64,000 nucleotides of DNA from UBA7455 sp026713185 (GCA_963665785.1 OY762456.1:2666001-2730000), one strand, 5' to 3'; shown: positions 25,822-36,207, counted from the stretch's first letter. Translations and numbers: made by a program. Notes: a model not told the origin generated them from the sequence alone.

Positions 25822-28800
25822 TTGCACACAGAAATGGCCGTATCGTTTTACGAAAAACCTATCCTGAATTCACCCTATGAGGTACCCAGACTTCATCATC
25901 GTTTGGATGATGCGGGACAACCCATAGATGGTCCGCCTGAAACTGGCCGCAGGCGCTCAGAGCTGATCAGTCCCGTTCCCAAGCCAAAGCTACGCCGCCA
26001 AGAGGGAGAACCCAAACAGGCTGACTTGGCTTTCTCATCCGGTGACGGCATTTCATCAGAAAGCCAGGAATATGATCCATTTCCTAATATCAACTATATA
26101 CGTTCTCAAGTCGATACCTGGCGTAAAATTCCAAACCCGCATGACTGGGCAGTGACACCGGCCACTGCACGTCTGTTGCAGCACTGGCGGAACCATAATT
26201 TCCAGGGTATCCGTCCTTTTTTCTGCCAAATAGAGGCCGTGGAAACCATTATCTGGTTGACGGAAGTCGAACGCCGTCAAAATAAACACAAACACATTTG
26301 GAAACATATACAGGCCGCTAACCGACAAGCCAACCCGGAACTGTTGCGGCTTGCCATGAAGATGGCCACAGGCGCCGGCAAAACAACGGTGATGGCTATG
26401 CTGATTGCCTGGCAGACTGTAAATGCAGTACGCGCACCGGGCAGCAACCTCTTTACTCGAGGTTTCCTGATCGTGACACCAGGAATTACTATTCGCGATC
26501 GCCTGCGCGTCCTGCAGCCTAACGACCCAGACAGCTATTACAAGACCCGTGAACTGGTCCCTGTAGAAATGCTGGATGAGATCAATAAGGCACGGATAGT
26601 CATAACCAACTTCCATGCTTTCCAGCTTCGCGAAGTCATGCAAACCGGCAAAGTCGGCAAAGCATTTCTACAAGGACGCGATCAGTCGTTGAACACATCT
26701 GAGACCGATGGGCAGATGATTCGACGGGTTGCCGATAAATTAATGGGATTTAAAAACATCGTAGTCATTAATGACGAAGCACATCACTGTTACCGCGAAA
26801 AACCCGACAACGAGGATATCGCGAACCTCACTACCGATGAAAAACAGGAAGCAAAAGAAGAGAACAAGGCGGCCCGTATCTGGATCAACGGCATCGAGAC
26901 TTTCAAACGCAAGCTTGGTGTGCGCGCCGTCTATGATTTATCCGCAACACCTTTTTTCCTGAGCGGTTCCGGTTGGGTGGAAGGAACTCTGTTTCCCTGG
27001 ACAGTCAGTGATTTTTCCCTGATGGATGCCATTGAGAGCGGCATAGTCAAACTACCCAGGGTACCTGTAACTGACAACATCCCAAATGAAGAAGTGCCAG
27101 TATTCCGGGACTTGTGGAAACACATCAGCAAAGACATGCCCAAGAGAGGCAGGCAGACTGGAGGCGACCCACATGCACTCCCGGAAAAACTTCAAACTGC
27201 ACTGCACTCTCTCTACAGCCATTATGAGGAAACAAACCGGCGTTGGGAGCAGGAAGGCATTGAGTCTCCACCTGTATTCATCGTCGTCTGTAACAACACA
27301 TCAACTTCTAAACTGGTCTATGAATGGATTTCCGGCTGGCAACGTCCTAATGAAGAAGGTGAAGACGTATTTGAGCACCGTGGTCATTTGACATTGTTCC
27401 GGAATTACGATGAAAACGGGAACCGTTTACCACGTCCGAATACACTGCTTATCGACAGTCGGCAACTCGAATCGGGTGAGGCGCTGGATAGGAATTTCCG
27501 TAAGGTGGCAGCACTCGAGATCGAACAATTCAAACGCGAAAAAATCCAGCGTTCCGGCTCTGGCAACGATGATGATATCTCCGATGCCGAATTGCTGCGC
27601 GAGGTCATGAACACGATCGGCAAGAAAGACCGCCTGGGTGGACAGGTGCGTTGTGTTGTCTCAGTTGCCATGCTGACAGAAGGATGGGATGCAAATACAG
27701 TCACCCACATCCTGGGCATCCGGGCTTTCAGTACCCAGTTACTATGTGAGCAGGTCGTGGGACGAAGTTTGCGGCGTTACTCTTACGACCTGGATGATAA
27801 CCTGTTCACGGTGGAGTATGCCGACATCATGGGTATCCCCTTTAACTTTACTGCCAAACCACAGTTGGCGCCGGTCAAACCACCCAGGAAGACGACACGA
27901 GTTCATGCTGTCCGTGAAAGAGCAGCGCTTGAGATCGACTTCCCACGCGTTACCGGCTACCGGGTTGAACTGCCTGAGGATAGCTTGACCGCGAAGTTCA
28001 CCGAAGATTCAAAACTGGTTCTGACCCCGGAAATGGTTGGCCCCGGCCAGACCCTGATGGCAGGAATTGTCGGCGAAAATGTTATGATCACCGCTGCAGA
28101 GGCGCACGCGAAGCGACCCAGCACAATTGCATACGACTTATCCAAACACTTGCTTTTCAAGTACTTCAGTGATGAAGATCAACAACCCAAGTTGTACCTC
28201 TTCGGACAGGTAAAGCGTATTGCCCGGCAATGGATTGACGGCGGATACCTGGAGTGCAAGGGCGGCACCGACAAGTGGATGCTGGAATACCTGAATATCG
28301 CCGACCAGGCTTCGGACCGTATCTATAACGCCATCGTAAACGCCATATCCGACAAACGCCGGATCAAGGCAGTCCTTGATCCTTACAACCCGAAATCCTC
28401 CACCTCCCATGTAAGTTTCTCCACTAGCAAGGATTTATTCACCACGGCGCCAGATAAATGTCATGTTAATTTCATCGCCCTAGACAGCTCATGGGAAGCC
28501 GAGTTTTCCCGAGTGGTGGAACAGCATCCCAAAGTGATTTCTTATGTGAAAAACCAAGGGCTTGGACTCGAGGTTCCATATAAAGATGGCTCATCGGTAC
28601 GAGTTTACATACCCGACTTCATAGTACTGATCGATGATGGTAACGGTCCTGATGACCCACTGCACCTGGTAGTCGAGATCAAGGGTTACCGTCACGAGAA
28701 CGTTAAACTCAAATCAGAAACAATACGTACACAGTGGCTGGTGGGTGTAAACAATCTTGGCAGTTTTGGTCGCTGGGATTTTGCAGAACTTTCCGATGTC

Positions 28801-28971
28801 TATGCACTGGAAAGTGACCTTACAGAAAAAATCAATGCGGAATTCGAAGAGATTGTCGACAATCAGGTGCATAAACGTGAGACAGATGCCGCCCGTTGGT
28901 TGGCTGCGGCTGGTGGCAGTGCACCGGAAATGGAGTATATACCTCGCCGACGTAGCGAACCTGTTCAATGA
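25822..28971 (+). CDS. res: Type III-like restriction enzyme, helicase/nuclease subunit
   Basis: 1049-residue SF2 translocase-nuclease of the BPTD_3080-like group. Walker A in MKMATGAGKTTVM (about 178-190), motif II INDEAHHC (about 316-323), motif III YDLSATPF, and motif VI with VVGRSLRR. The C-terminus has a PD-(D/E)XK nuclease signature: YIPDFIVLID followed by LVVEIKG (about residues 930-956). It should cleave unmodified DNA after translocation together with the Mod protein encoded 370 bp downstream. Start TTG 25822 or ATG 25834; neither has a good ribosome site, and I prefer the ATG. The stop overlaps the PIN gene start (ATGA). Confidence 0.9.
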   Translation: MHTEMAVSFYEKPILNSPYEVPRLHHRLDDAGQPIDGPPETGRRRSELISPVPKPKLRRQEGEPKQADLAFSSGDGISSESQEYDPFPNINYIRSQVDTWRKIPNPHDWAVTPATARLLQHWRNHNFQGIRPFFCQIEAVETIIWLTEVERRQNKHKHIWKHIQAANRQANPELLRLAMKMATGAGKTTVMAMLIAWQTVNAVRAPGSNLFTRGFLIVTPGITIRDRLRVLQPNDPDSYYKTRELVPVEMLDEINKARIVITNFHAFQLREVMQTGKVGKAFLQGRDQSLNTSETDGQMIRRVADKLMGFKNIVVINDEAHHCYREKPDNEDIANLTTDEKQEAKEENKAARIWINGIETFKRKLGVRAVYDLSATPFFLSGSGWVEGTLFPWTVSDFSLMDAIESGIVKLPRVPVTDNIPNEEVPVFRDLWKHISKDMPKRGRQTGGDPHALPEKLQTALHSLYSHYEETNRRWEQEGIESPPVFIVVCNNTSTSKLVYEWISGWQRPNEEGEDVFEHRGHLTLFRNYDENGNRLPRPNTLLIDSRQLESGEALDRNFRKVAALEIEQFKREKIQRSGSGNDDDISDAELLREVMNTIGKKDRLGGQVRCVVSVAMLTEGWDANTVTHILGIRAFSTQLLCEQVVGRSLRRYSYDLDDNLFTVEYADIMGIPFNFTAKPQLAPVKPPRKTTRVHAVRERAALEIDFPRVTGYRVELPEDSLTAKFTEDSKLVLTPEMVGPGQTLMAGIVGENVMITAAEAHAKRPSTIAYDLSKHLLFKYFSDEDQQPKLYLFGQVKRIARQWIDGGYLECKGGTDKWMLEYLNIADQASDRIYNAIVNAISDKRRIKAVLDPYNPKSSTSHVSFSTSKDLFTTAPDKCHVNFIALDSSWEAEFSRVVEQHPKVISYVKNQGLGLEVPYKDGSSVRVYIPDFIVLIDDGNGPDDPLHLVVEIKGYRHENVKLKSETIRTQWLVGVNNLGSFGRWDFAELSDVYALESDLTEKINAEFEEIVDNQVHKRETDAARWLAAAGGSAPEMEYIPRRRSEPVQ

Positions 28972-29339
28972 TCCTGGTAGATACCTCGGTATGGGTAGAC
29001 CACCTACGCAATCCAGAAGCTGACCTGAATTTCCTGTTATACGAAAATAACGTCCTCATGCATCCCATGGTCGTCGGCGAGCTTGCTTGCGGAAACATGC
29101 CTAACAGGAACCAGGCATTAGTAAACTGGCTCAATCTGCCCATGATCAATGCACTCAGTCATGAAAGGGTGATTTTGATGATTGAAGACATGTACCTGAT
29201 GGGCCGCGGAATTGGTTTCGTGGATATGCACTTGCTATGTTCGGTTGTATGCGATCAGAATTCACGATTGTGGACGAGAGATAACAAACTGCAACGGACC
29301 GCGAATAAATTAAATATCGCGTTCGAGAATAACCACTGA
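28968..29339 (+). CDS. PIN-domain nuclease (VapC-like)
   Basis: 123 residues. It starts MILVDTSVWVDHLRN with the first catalytic Asp (D5), then the conserved Glu in VVGELACG, Asp in GFVDMHLL and Asp in LWTRDNKL: the full acidic PIN set. VapC-type PIN proteins are Mg-dependent endoribonucleases. No VapB-like antitoxin gene is next to it. Instead it is embedded between res and mod with a 4-bp overlap and a 4-bp spacer, so it is translated with the restriction operon. A job in that system is inferred from this position. Confidence 0.88.
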   Translation: MILVDTSVWVDHLRNPEADLNFLLYENNVLMHPMVVGELACGNMPNRNQALVNWLNLPMINALSHERVILMIEDMYLMGRGIGFVDMHLLCSVVCDQNSRLWTRDNKLQRTANKLNIAFENNH

Positions 29340-29343
29340 GACA

Positions 29344-32142
29344 ATGCCTATGCCCAGAAAACGGCGAACCGTAAAACAAGTTGAAACTATTACTCACAAG
29401 GAAGCCACGAGAAAGAATATTCCTACCGTAGAGCATGAACCCTCCTTACGTGACGCCGACAAGTCTCCAATCCGGGTAAGCTATGAACGCCGCAATAAAG
29501 ACCTGGACCCGCAACTGGTTTGGAGCGGGAAAGATGAACAGGACTGGTCTAACCTGGTGGTGCAGGCTCCACCCCTGTATATCCAGGAAAAGATTCATCC
29601 CAAGGCAATTATTGATGACCTGAAACGACAGGCAGAGTCCCGTAGGGATGAGACGCCTGTCGTACAGGACCTGTTTGCCGATTTCAACGGCCTGGGGGAT
29701 GCCGACAAGACCGAGTTCTACCAGCACGACCAGAACTGGCAAAATCGCATGATACTTGGAGACAGCCTGCAGGTAATGGCAAGCCTGGCGGAGCGCGAAG
29801 GACTTCGCGGCCAAGTGCAATGCATTTATATCGATCCTCCCTATGGCATCAAGTTCAACTCCAACTGGCAGGTTTCTACCCGCTCACGGGATGTTAAGGA
29901 CAGTAAAAAAGAGCACGTTACTCGCGAACCGGAACAGGTGAAGGCATTTCGAGACACATGGAAAAATGGTATCCACTCGTACTTGACCTACCTGCGAGAT
30001 CGGTTGACGGTGGCAAGGGATTTACTAACCGAAAGTGGTTCTATTTTCGTGCAGATTGGGGATGAGAATGTTCACCTCGTACGTGCGGTGATGGATGAAG
30101 TGTTTGGGGATGAGAATTTTGTTCGGCTAATCAGTTATGCCACAACATCTGGCCTCGGAAACGCATTGCTTGATAAAGCTGGCGACTACATCATTTGGTT
30201 TACTAAGAATCGAGACTTAACCAAGTACCGTGAGCCGCTGGTTGAAAAGAGTATTCTAGGACGAGGTGACAACGCCTATCGATTTCTCATAACCAAAGAC
30301 CTTCAGCATAGGCCGTTGACTAAAGAGGAGAGAGAAGGCAAGGCTAGTATTCCAGAAGGCTCCACGATATATCGCTTTGACAATCTGGTGAGTCAAAGCG
30401 GGAGTGAAGTTGGCCGATTTGAAGTCAGTTTTCATGGTCAAGCATTTTCGATTGATAAAGGGAGTTGGAAGACAAGCAAAACCGGGCTTCAGAATCTGAA
30501 GAAGGCTGGCCGCATTACCAATTCATCCAAGAATATCTATTACATTAGAAAGCTCAATGACTTCGCCGCGAAGACGCTATCAAATCTATGGAGTGATACA
30601 GTAATAGCAGGATTTGCAAGCGATAAGACCTATGTCGTGCAGACCTCAAGCAAGGTTGTCGAACGCTGTATTCTGATGACAACTGACCCCGGCGACTTAA
30701 TTTTAGACCCAACATGCGGTTCCGGTACTACAGCCTATGTTGCTGAACAGTGGGGTCGCCGCTGGATTACCCTTGATACATCCCGTGTCGCACTGGCATT
30801 GGCCCGCACTCGTATTATGGGCACTCGTTACCCCTATTACTTGTTAGCAGATTCGCCTGAAGGCCAAAAGAAAGAGGCGGAACTAACTCAGACCGTACCG
30901 AAATTAGACCCAACTTACGGCAGTATTCGGCAAGGATTCGTTTATGAACGGGTACCCCATATCACACTCAAATCCATTGCCAACAACGCTGAAATCGACG
31001 TGATCTGGGAAAAATACCAGGAAATACTCGAGCCGCTTCGCAAGCAACTCAACGCAGAACTCAAACAGGAATGGCAGGAATGGGAAGTGCTTCGTGACGC
31101 CGAAGACGACTGGCCGGAGACTGCTAAACAGAATCATCGAGATTGGTGGAAGGCGCGTATTGACAGACAAAAGGAAATTGATGCCTCCATAGCTGCAAAG
31201 GCTGACTTTGAGACGTTATTTGATAAACCATACACGGATAATTCAAAGGTTCGGGTTTCCGGTCCGTTTACCGTGGAAAGCCTATCTCCCCACCGTATGG
31301 TATCGGCAGATGAAGATTACTCGTTCGCTACAGAGAAAGGCTCTGATCAGGATGGAGTAAGAGAGGCCATTCCGTTTAATGACTTCACACAGATGGTGAT
31401 GGAAAACCTGAAATCAACCGGTGTACATCAGGTCACCAAGGAAGACAGGATCAATTTTTCCACTATTGAAGGGTGGCCTGGGAATTATATCGCCGCTGTT
31501 GGGCACTTTACTGAAGGCGACATCGAAAAACGTGCAGGCATATTCATAGGTCCCGAATACGGCACCATAACCCGTTCCAACATTGCAAATGCGGCCAGAG
31601 AAGCCCAGCAGGATCGGTTCGATGTACTGATTGCCTGTGGTTTTAACTTCGACGCCCACACCTCGGAACTGACAAAGCTTGGCCCACTACCGATCCTGAA
31701 AGCGCGAATGAATCCTGACCTGCACATGTCGGAAGTATTGAAAAAAACCGGATCGGGGAATCTATTCGTCATCTTCGGAGAGCCGGATATCGAATGGCAC
31801 TTCGACGACAAAGGTAACATCGTAGTCGAAGTCCTGGGAGTAGACGTTTTTGATCCGAAAACCAGCGAAGTGCGTGCCAGCGGAAAGGATGAAATCGCTG
31901 CCTGGTTTATCGATACCGACTACAACCGGGAAAGTTTTTTTGTGCGTCACGCCTATTTCATGGGCGCGAACGACCCCTACAAATCTTTGAAAACCAGTCT
32001 AAAAGCAGAAATCGACAAGGAAGCCTGGGAGACCCTGAATCGCGACACTTCCCGGCCTTTTGCGCGCCCAGAAACGGGACGGTTTGCCGTCAAGGTCATC
32101 AATCATTTCGGCGATGAAGTGATGAAAGTATTCGAGGTGTAA
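29344..32142 (+). CDS. mod: Type III-like DNA methyltransferase, Mod subunit
   Basis: 932-residue N6-adenine/N4-cytosine MTase of the beta arrangement: the catalytic motif IV DPPY (164-167, in IYIDPPYGIKFNSNWQ) precedes the SAM-binding motif I DPTCGSGTTAYVAEQWGRR (about residue 455). Much longer than classical Mod (about 650 aa). The extra C-terminal 400 residues, with charged helices and a repeat of alpha/beta segments, have no domain I recognise. ATG 29344 lies 4 bp after the PIN stop; a second in-frame ATG is two codons in. It would protect host sites and give specificity to Res. Confidence 0.88.
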   Translation: MPMPRKRRTVKQVETITHKEATRKNIPTVEHEPSLRDADKSPIRVSYERRNKDLDPQLVWSGKDEQDWSNLVVQAPPLYIQEKIHPKAIIDDLKRQAESRRDETPVVQDLFADFNGLGDADKTEFYQHDQNWQNRMILGDSLQVMASLAEREGLRGQVQCIYIDPPYGIKFNSNWQVSTRSRDVKDSKKEHVTREPEQVKAFRDTWKNGIHSYLTYLRDRLTVARDLLTESGSIFVQIGDENVHLVRAVMDEVFGDENFVRLISYATTSGLGNALLDKAGDYIIWFTKNRDLTKYREPLVEKSILGRGDNAYRFLITKDLQHRPLTKEEREGKASIPEGSTIYRFDNLVSQSGSEVGRFEVSFHGQAFSIDKGSWKTSKTGLQNLKKAGRITNSSKNIYYIRKLNDFAAKTLSNLWSDTVIAGFASDKTYVVQTSSKVVERCILMTTDPGDLILDPTCGSGTTAYVAEQWGRRWITLDTSRVALALARTRIMGTRYPYYLLADSPEGQKKEAELTQTVPKLDPTYGSIRQGFVYERVPHITLKSIANNAEIDVIWEKYQEILEPLRKQLNAELKQEWQEWEVLRDAEDDWPETAKQNHRDWWKARIDRQKEIDASIAAKADFETLFDKPYTDNSKVRVSGPFTVESLSPHRMVSADEDYSFATEKGSDQDGVREAIPFNDFTQMVMENLKSTGVHQVTKEDRINFSTIEGWPGNYIAAVGHFTEGDIEKRAGIFIGPEYGTITRSNIANAAREAQQDRFDVLIACGFNFDAHTSELTKLGPLPILKARMNPDLHMSEVLKKTGSGNLFVIFGEPDIEWHFDDKGNIVVEVLGVDVFDPKTSEVRASGKDEIAAWFIDTDYNRESFFVRHAYFMGANDPYKSLKTSLKAEIDKEAWETLNRDTSRPFARPETGRFAVKVINHFGDEVMKVFEV

Positions 32143-32150
32143 TTACCCCC

Positions 32151-34250
32151 GTGCAGTTCCTTTTCGCAAATAGCTTCCTCAAAGCATTAAATAAGCTTAA
32201 TTCCCAAGAAAAGTCCGCTACGAAGATCACGGTTTTTGACTTGCAGGAAAACCCGTCAGCGCGCGGTTTACGGTTTCACCGCATCGAAAGTTCCAATGAT
32301 CCTAACTTCTGGTCAATTCGGGTGAATCAGGACATTCGGGTAATAGTGCACAAGACTGAAAACAGTTTTTTGATCTGTTACGTCAATCACCACGATGTTG
32401 CCTACAAATGGGCAGAAAGAAGGCGTATAGAAACCCATCCCAAAACCGGCGTAGCCCAGATAGTCGAAGTGCGTGAAAAGATAGAAGAAATTGAGTCTCC
32501 TTACTTCACCAGGATGAAATCAGTGGAGTATAGAGTTGCAGATTCCCCAGGACAGGCATACCTTCCCGGTCCATTTTCCAAGTTGTCTGAACAAGAATTG
32601 CTAGGCGTCGGCGTACCCGAGGACTGGGTAGTGGATATTCAGCAGGCTTCTGAGGATGACTTTCTTGACATCGCCGAACATCTGCCAGCTGAGGCATCCG
32701 ATGCACTGCTTGACTTCGTCAGCACCGGAACTCTGCCCCAGCCTTTGCCAGCTGCTACCGGAACCGATCCTTTCGAGCACCCAGATGCACAACGCCGGTT
32801 CCGGGTACTGGATAACGTGGAAGAACTAGAGCGCGCCCTGACCTACCCCTGGGAGCAATGGGCGATCTTTCTGCATCCCTCTCAACGGCAATTGGTGGAT
32901 CGTCAGTTTAATGGCCCTGCCCGCGTATCCGGTTCTGCCGGAACGGGAAAAACCGTCGTCGCACTACACCGCGCTGCTGACATTCTAAGCGAAGACAGGC
33001 AATCCAGGATCCTTCTGACAACCTTCTCCCTGCCCCTCGCTAACGCATTGAAGCATAAGTTAAGCGTACTGACCGGCAATGGGGACACTAACGTGACAAT
33101 CCTGCCGTTTGAAGACGTTGCGGCTGAACTGTTTACACTCGCCTTTGGCCGCACACCTCAAATCGCTAACGATGCACAGGTAAAGAAGGTTTTGGAAACA
33201 GCGGCAAATGAACTACAGAACCCGGATTTTACTATTCAATTTCTTTCCTCTGAATGGCGCAATGTCATCGATGCATGGCAGGTTGCTAACCTGGAAGTCT
33301 ATCAGAACGTACCGCTTATCGGCCGTCGCAGTCGTATCAGCGCAGGACAACGGGAAAGAGCCTGGCCGGTTTTTGCTCGTACCAGGGAGTTGCTTATAAA
33401 GCAGGGTCTACACACCTGGCCTGGGGTTTTCGGAGAGGTGACATCATATTTCGCTTCACAGGATCATAAACCTTTTACCCATATAGTCGTCGATGAGGCC
33501 CAGGACTTGGGTGTACCCGAACTCAGGCTGTTTGCAGCGCTGAAATCAGATTCTCCAGACTCGTTATTCTTCAGTGGTGATAACGGTCAGCGCATCTTTC
33601 AGCGCCCCTTCTCATGGAAGGCGCTTGGTGTCGACATACGTGGGCGCTCCCACACCCTGAAAGTCAACTATCGCACATCCCACCAGATCAGGCGTGCGGC
33701 TGACAGACTCCTTCCACCTGTCATCAGGGATGTAGATGGAAACGAAGAAGACCGTCGGGATGTCATTTCGGTTTTCAATGGCATCGAGCCGGAAGTCAAA
33801 AAATTTGATAATGCCAGGCAGGAAATTGATGAATTATCTACCTGGGTACGGAAAACCATTGAGGACGGGGTAGAACCTGAAGAGATAGGCATATTTGTAC
33901 GCAGCAACAACGAATTGTCACGGGCGCGCGAGGTAGTAAAGTTGTCAGGACAAACACCCCTGGAGCTTTCCAATCGGGTTGAGGTTCGTGATGGCTGCAT
34001 CTCCATAGGAACCATGCACCTGGCAAAGGGCCTGGAATTCCAGGTCGTAGTAGTCATGGCTTGCGACGATGACGTTCTTCCTTTACAAGAACGCATCGAA
34101 ACCGTTGCAGATGAAGATGAATTGGACGAAGTGTTTGAAACTGAGCGTCACCTGTTCTACGTAGCCTGCACCCGGGCAAGAGACCGCCTGATGATATCCG
34201 GTGTTGAGCCGGTATCAGAGTTTATTGAGGACTTTTTGGAGGGGGTGTGA
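32151..34250 (+). CDS. RelE/ParE-like domain fused to UvrD/Rep helicase
   Basis: 699 residues in two parts. Residues 1-90 (MQFLFANSFLKALNKLNSQ, then NPSARGLRFHRI, FWSIRVNQDIRVIV and CYVNHHDVAYKWAERRR) are a complete RelE/ParE-type toxin fold. After a linker, an SF1 helicase follows: Q-like HPSQRQLVD, Walker A SGSAGTGKT (about 260-268), motif II VVDEAQD (about 445-451), SGDNGQRIF, the NYRTSHQIR motif, and TMHLAKGLEF near residue 620. GTG start, 8 bp after mod, so it is the fourth gene of the restriction operon. Whether the RelE domain still cuts RNA, or serves for binding, cannot be told. Confidence 0.85.
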   Translation: MQFLFANSFLKALNKLNSQEKSATKITVFDLQENPSARGLRFHRIESSNDPNFWSIRVNQDIRVIVHKTENSFLICYVNHHDVAYKWAERRRIETHPKTGVAQIVEVREKIEEIESPYFTRMKSVEYRVADSPGQAYLPGPFSKLSEQELLGVGVPEDWVVDIQQASEDDFLDIAEHLPAEASDALLDFVSTGTLPQPLPAATGTDPFEHPDAQRRFRVLDNVEELERALTYPWEQWAIFLHPSQRQLVDRQFNGPARVSGSAGTGKTVVALHRAADILSEDRQSRILLTTFSLPLANALKHKLSVLTGNGDTNVTILPFEDVAAELFTLAFGRTPQIANDAQVKKVLETAANELQNPDFTIQFLSSEWRNVIDAWQVANLEVYQNVPLIGRRSRISAGQRERAWPVFARTRELLIKQGLHTWPGVFGEVTSYFASQDHKPFTHIVVDEAQDLGVPELRLFAALKSDSPDSLFFSGDNGQRIFQRPFSWKALGVDIRGRSHTLKVNYRTSHQIRRAADRLLPPVIRDVDGNEEDRRDVISVFNGIEPEVKKFDNARQEIDELSTWVRKTIEDGVEPEEIGIFVRSNNELSRAREVVKLSGQTPLELSNRVEVRDGCISIGTMHLAKGLEFQVVVVMACDDDVLPLQERIETVADEDELDEVFETERHLFYVACTRARDRLMISGVEPVSEFIEDFLEGV

Positions 34251-34302
34251 TTTTGGGGTTTGACGATCAATCAATGCTGGGAACAACTTTATAAGGCAAC
34301 CA

Positions 34303-34415
34303 TTGGTATAGGTCAGGGTAAACACATGAGGTAGAAAAGACGACAACAAATGCAACAGAGAAACGAGCGTTCATTTATTACCAGAAAGAATGTTCATTTT
34401 GACCGGTATACCCAT
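34303..34415 (+). repeat. MITE-like element, copy 1 (degenerate left end)
   Basis: Shares with the other copies the core AGAGAAACGAGCGTTCATTT and the right end TGTTCATTTTGACCGGTATA followed by CCCA. The left inverted end is eroded (TTGGTATAGGTCAGGGTAAA). It lies between the helicase fusion and the convergent methyltransferase. Confidence 0.8.
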
Positions 34416-34515
34416 TTGTCGCACTGATTGATTACATTGTCTGCCATTACTGACAGTTTATGCGCCTTTTCGATGCTGTTCTTGGTCCAGTAAAACGGGG
34501 GATCTTCACTACCAT

Positions 34516-36207
34516 CTATTTGCGTTTGACTCTAGTCAAGGTTAATGCTTCTTCAAAGAGCGCACTTTGATCTACAAAATCTTCCATAGCACACGCGTTA
34601 AAAATGAACTCATCTGCAGACCTTCTAGCCTCCAGTATCTTGTTTTTTCGAACTAAGAAATCAATCTCATAGAATTTCTGTCTAATATTTGCATGCGATA
34701 ATGCAGTAGGCAAAAGAATACGGATGCGTTTGGCATCACTCGGTTCAATTTTCAACATCCCTGTACCAGTGGTTCTACATTCGATTTCTGCTGACAGTTG
34801 ACTATAAGAAGTTTGCATGGATATGCTTATTAATCGCTGCTGTGTAATTGATTGATAGAGGTGTCCAAAGTAGATTCGATGTACGGAATTCGTACAGTTT
34901 ATTTTCGACGAATTTAGTATCAGCCTAGGTTCTCCTGAGGTCATATAAGTCAAGAATGCATCTGGTTGATTGCCATCATCAGTGTTATACCATTTAGCCT
35001 TATTTTTAAAAGTCTTGTTTGCCGCTTTTTTCTCTTCAGGGTAGTCGTTGACATAAGAAAACACTCTTGAATTACAGAAGTGTTTGGGTTCAATGTCGAG
35101 GAGATAGCATTTTCGGTTGCTATCTACAGACAAAACATAATCACTTGTATTGTATTCAAGGCCTGCAGCATCAGATACGCGAGGAAATATTGGCTTGAAG
35201 TGTTCATCAGGATTCAGTCCAATTGTGTCTATGTTTTTTGCATCCATCACGAGATAACGAGAGTCGCCGGTTACCAACCCAATCTTAATAGTGCATAGCT
35301 CACCAAAGGCCTTTGCATTGGTAGTAGATGAAAGTTCTTTATAACGCTTCATGGTGGCGCTGCCAATTGATCCAAATGAATCATTTTTAAATCCGGGTTC
35401 AAGATTGGCGATTACCAATTTATCTTGTTCCCACTCTTCTTTAATCGACTTAATTTCAGATAAGGAGCCAGCTTCGCAATACTCTATATATTTATTCCCT
35501 GAACTTGATCCGAATCCGTCCGCCAATAACAGAATGCTTTTTTCATTTGCCCCAAAATTCAAAAACTGCCGGCTCTTTACGGCAACAACCAAGCTTCTTG
35601 AAAAGTTCCTCGGAATCATACTTCGCAGGGATTTGGCGTAGTCGGCACCCAAAAAACTACCTGGGAGAACCCATGCCATTCTCCCGTCTTGCTTTAAGAA
35701 ACTAAGCGAGTGATAGACAAAATAAAGCCATAAATTGGCTCTACCTACCTTCTGATCACTCCATTTTTCAACAGTAGTTCGTCCTAGCCGATCTTGCTCT
35801 TTAGGTAACTTCTGGTTCGATATATAGGGTGGGTTGCCAATTACAATATCGAAACCGTCTTCACAGAAGTGGAGCGGAGATAACGACAGAAAATCTGCTC
35901 TTTTAAAATTTGGACTTGTGGCTGCTTCGTGGCCTAAGCTCTTTGACAGACATTCAAACGCGTGATCGTCAATATCACAACCAAATACTTGCCTATTGGG
36001 TTCCATAGAACCACGTGCTTCTAATTTGGATTTGCTTGATTCTACGAAATGACAACCACCAAATCCGGGTTCGAAAACTGTATCCGTAGGTTGCTGAATA
36101 GCCCATTCAGCGAGAATTTCACTTAACTCGACCGGAGTATAAAACGCACCAAGTTCACGGCGCCTAGTAAAAATAGGAACATCACCTGAATTCATCGGGT
36201 TAGACAA
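34516..36207 (-). CDS. N6-adenine DNA methyltransferase
   Basis: Gamma-type MTase of the Eco57I/TaqI-like class, 563 aa. Opening GAFYTPVELSEIL, SAM motif EPGFGGCHF (46-54), motif IV NPPYIS (125-130). A C-terminal specificity-like region includes IKIGLVTGDSRYLV and TGTGMLKIEPSDAKRIRILLP, which resemble TaqI/S-subunit target recognition. It therefore probably carries its own target recognition and may be a solitary MTase or type IIG remnant without a nuclease domain. The in-frame ATG 12 bases in (36195) is a better start than TTG 36207. Same strand as the kinase/receiver operon, which was continuous with it before the IS630 insertion (about 60 bp between stop and start without the IS). Confidence 0.85.
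   Translation of the reverse strand: MSNPMNSGDVPIFTRRRELGAFYTPVELSEILAEWAIQQPTDTVFEPGFGGCHFVESSKSKLEARGSMEPNRQVFGCDIDDHAFECLSKSLGHEAATSPNFKRADFLSLSPLHFCEDGFDIVIGNPPYISNQKLPKEQDRLGRTTVEKWSDQKVGRANLWLYFVYHSLSFLKQDGRMAWVLPGSFLGADYAKSLRSMIPRNFSRSLVVAVKSRQFLNFGANEKSILLLADGFGSSSGNKYIEYCEAGSLSEIKSIKEEWEQDKLVIANLEPGFKNDSFGSIGSATMKRYKELSSTTNAKAFGELCTIKIGLVTGDSRYLVMDAKNIDTIGLNPDEHFKPIFPRVSDAAGLEYNTSDYVLSVDSNRKCYLLDIEPKHFCNSRVFSYVNDYPEEKKAANKTFKNKAKWYNTDDGNQPDAFLTYMTSGEPRLILNSSKINCTNSVHRIYFGHLYQSITQQRLISISMQTSYSQLSAEIECRTTGTGMLKIEPSDAKRIRILLPTALSHANIRQKFYEIDFLVRKNKILEARRSADEFIFNACAMEDFVDQSALFEEALTLTRVKRK

Noticed and set aside
28968..29339. Classical vapBC toxin-antitoxin pair
   Set aside because: There is no VapB-like gene next to the PIN gene; its neighbours are res and mod, overlapping or almost so.
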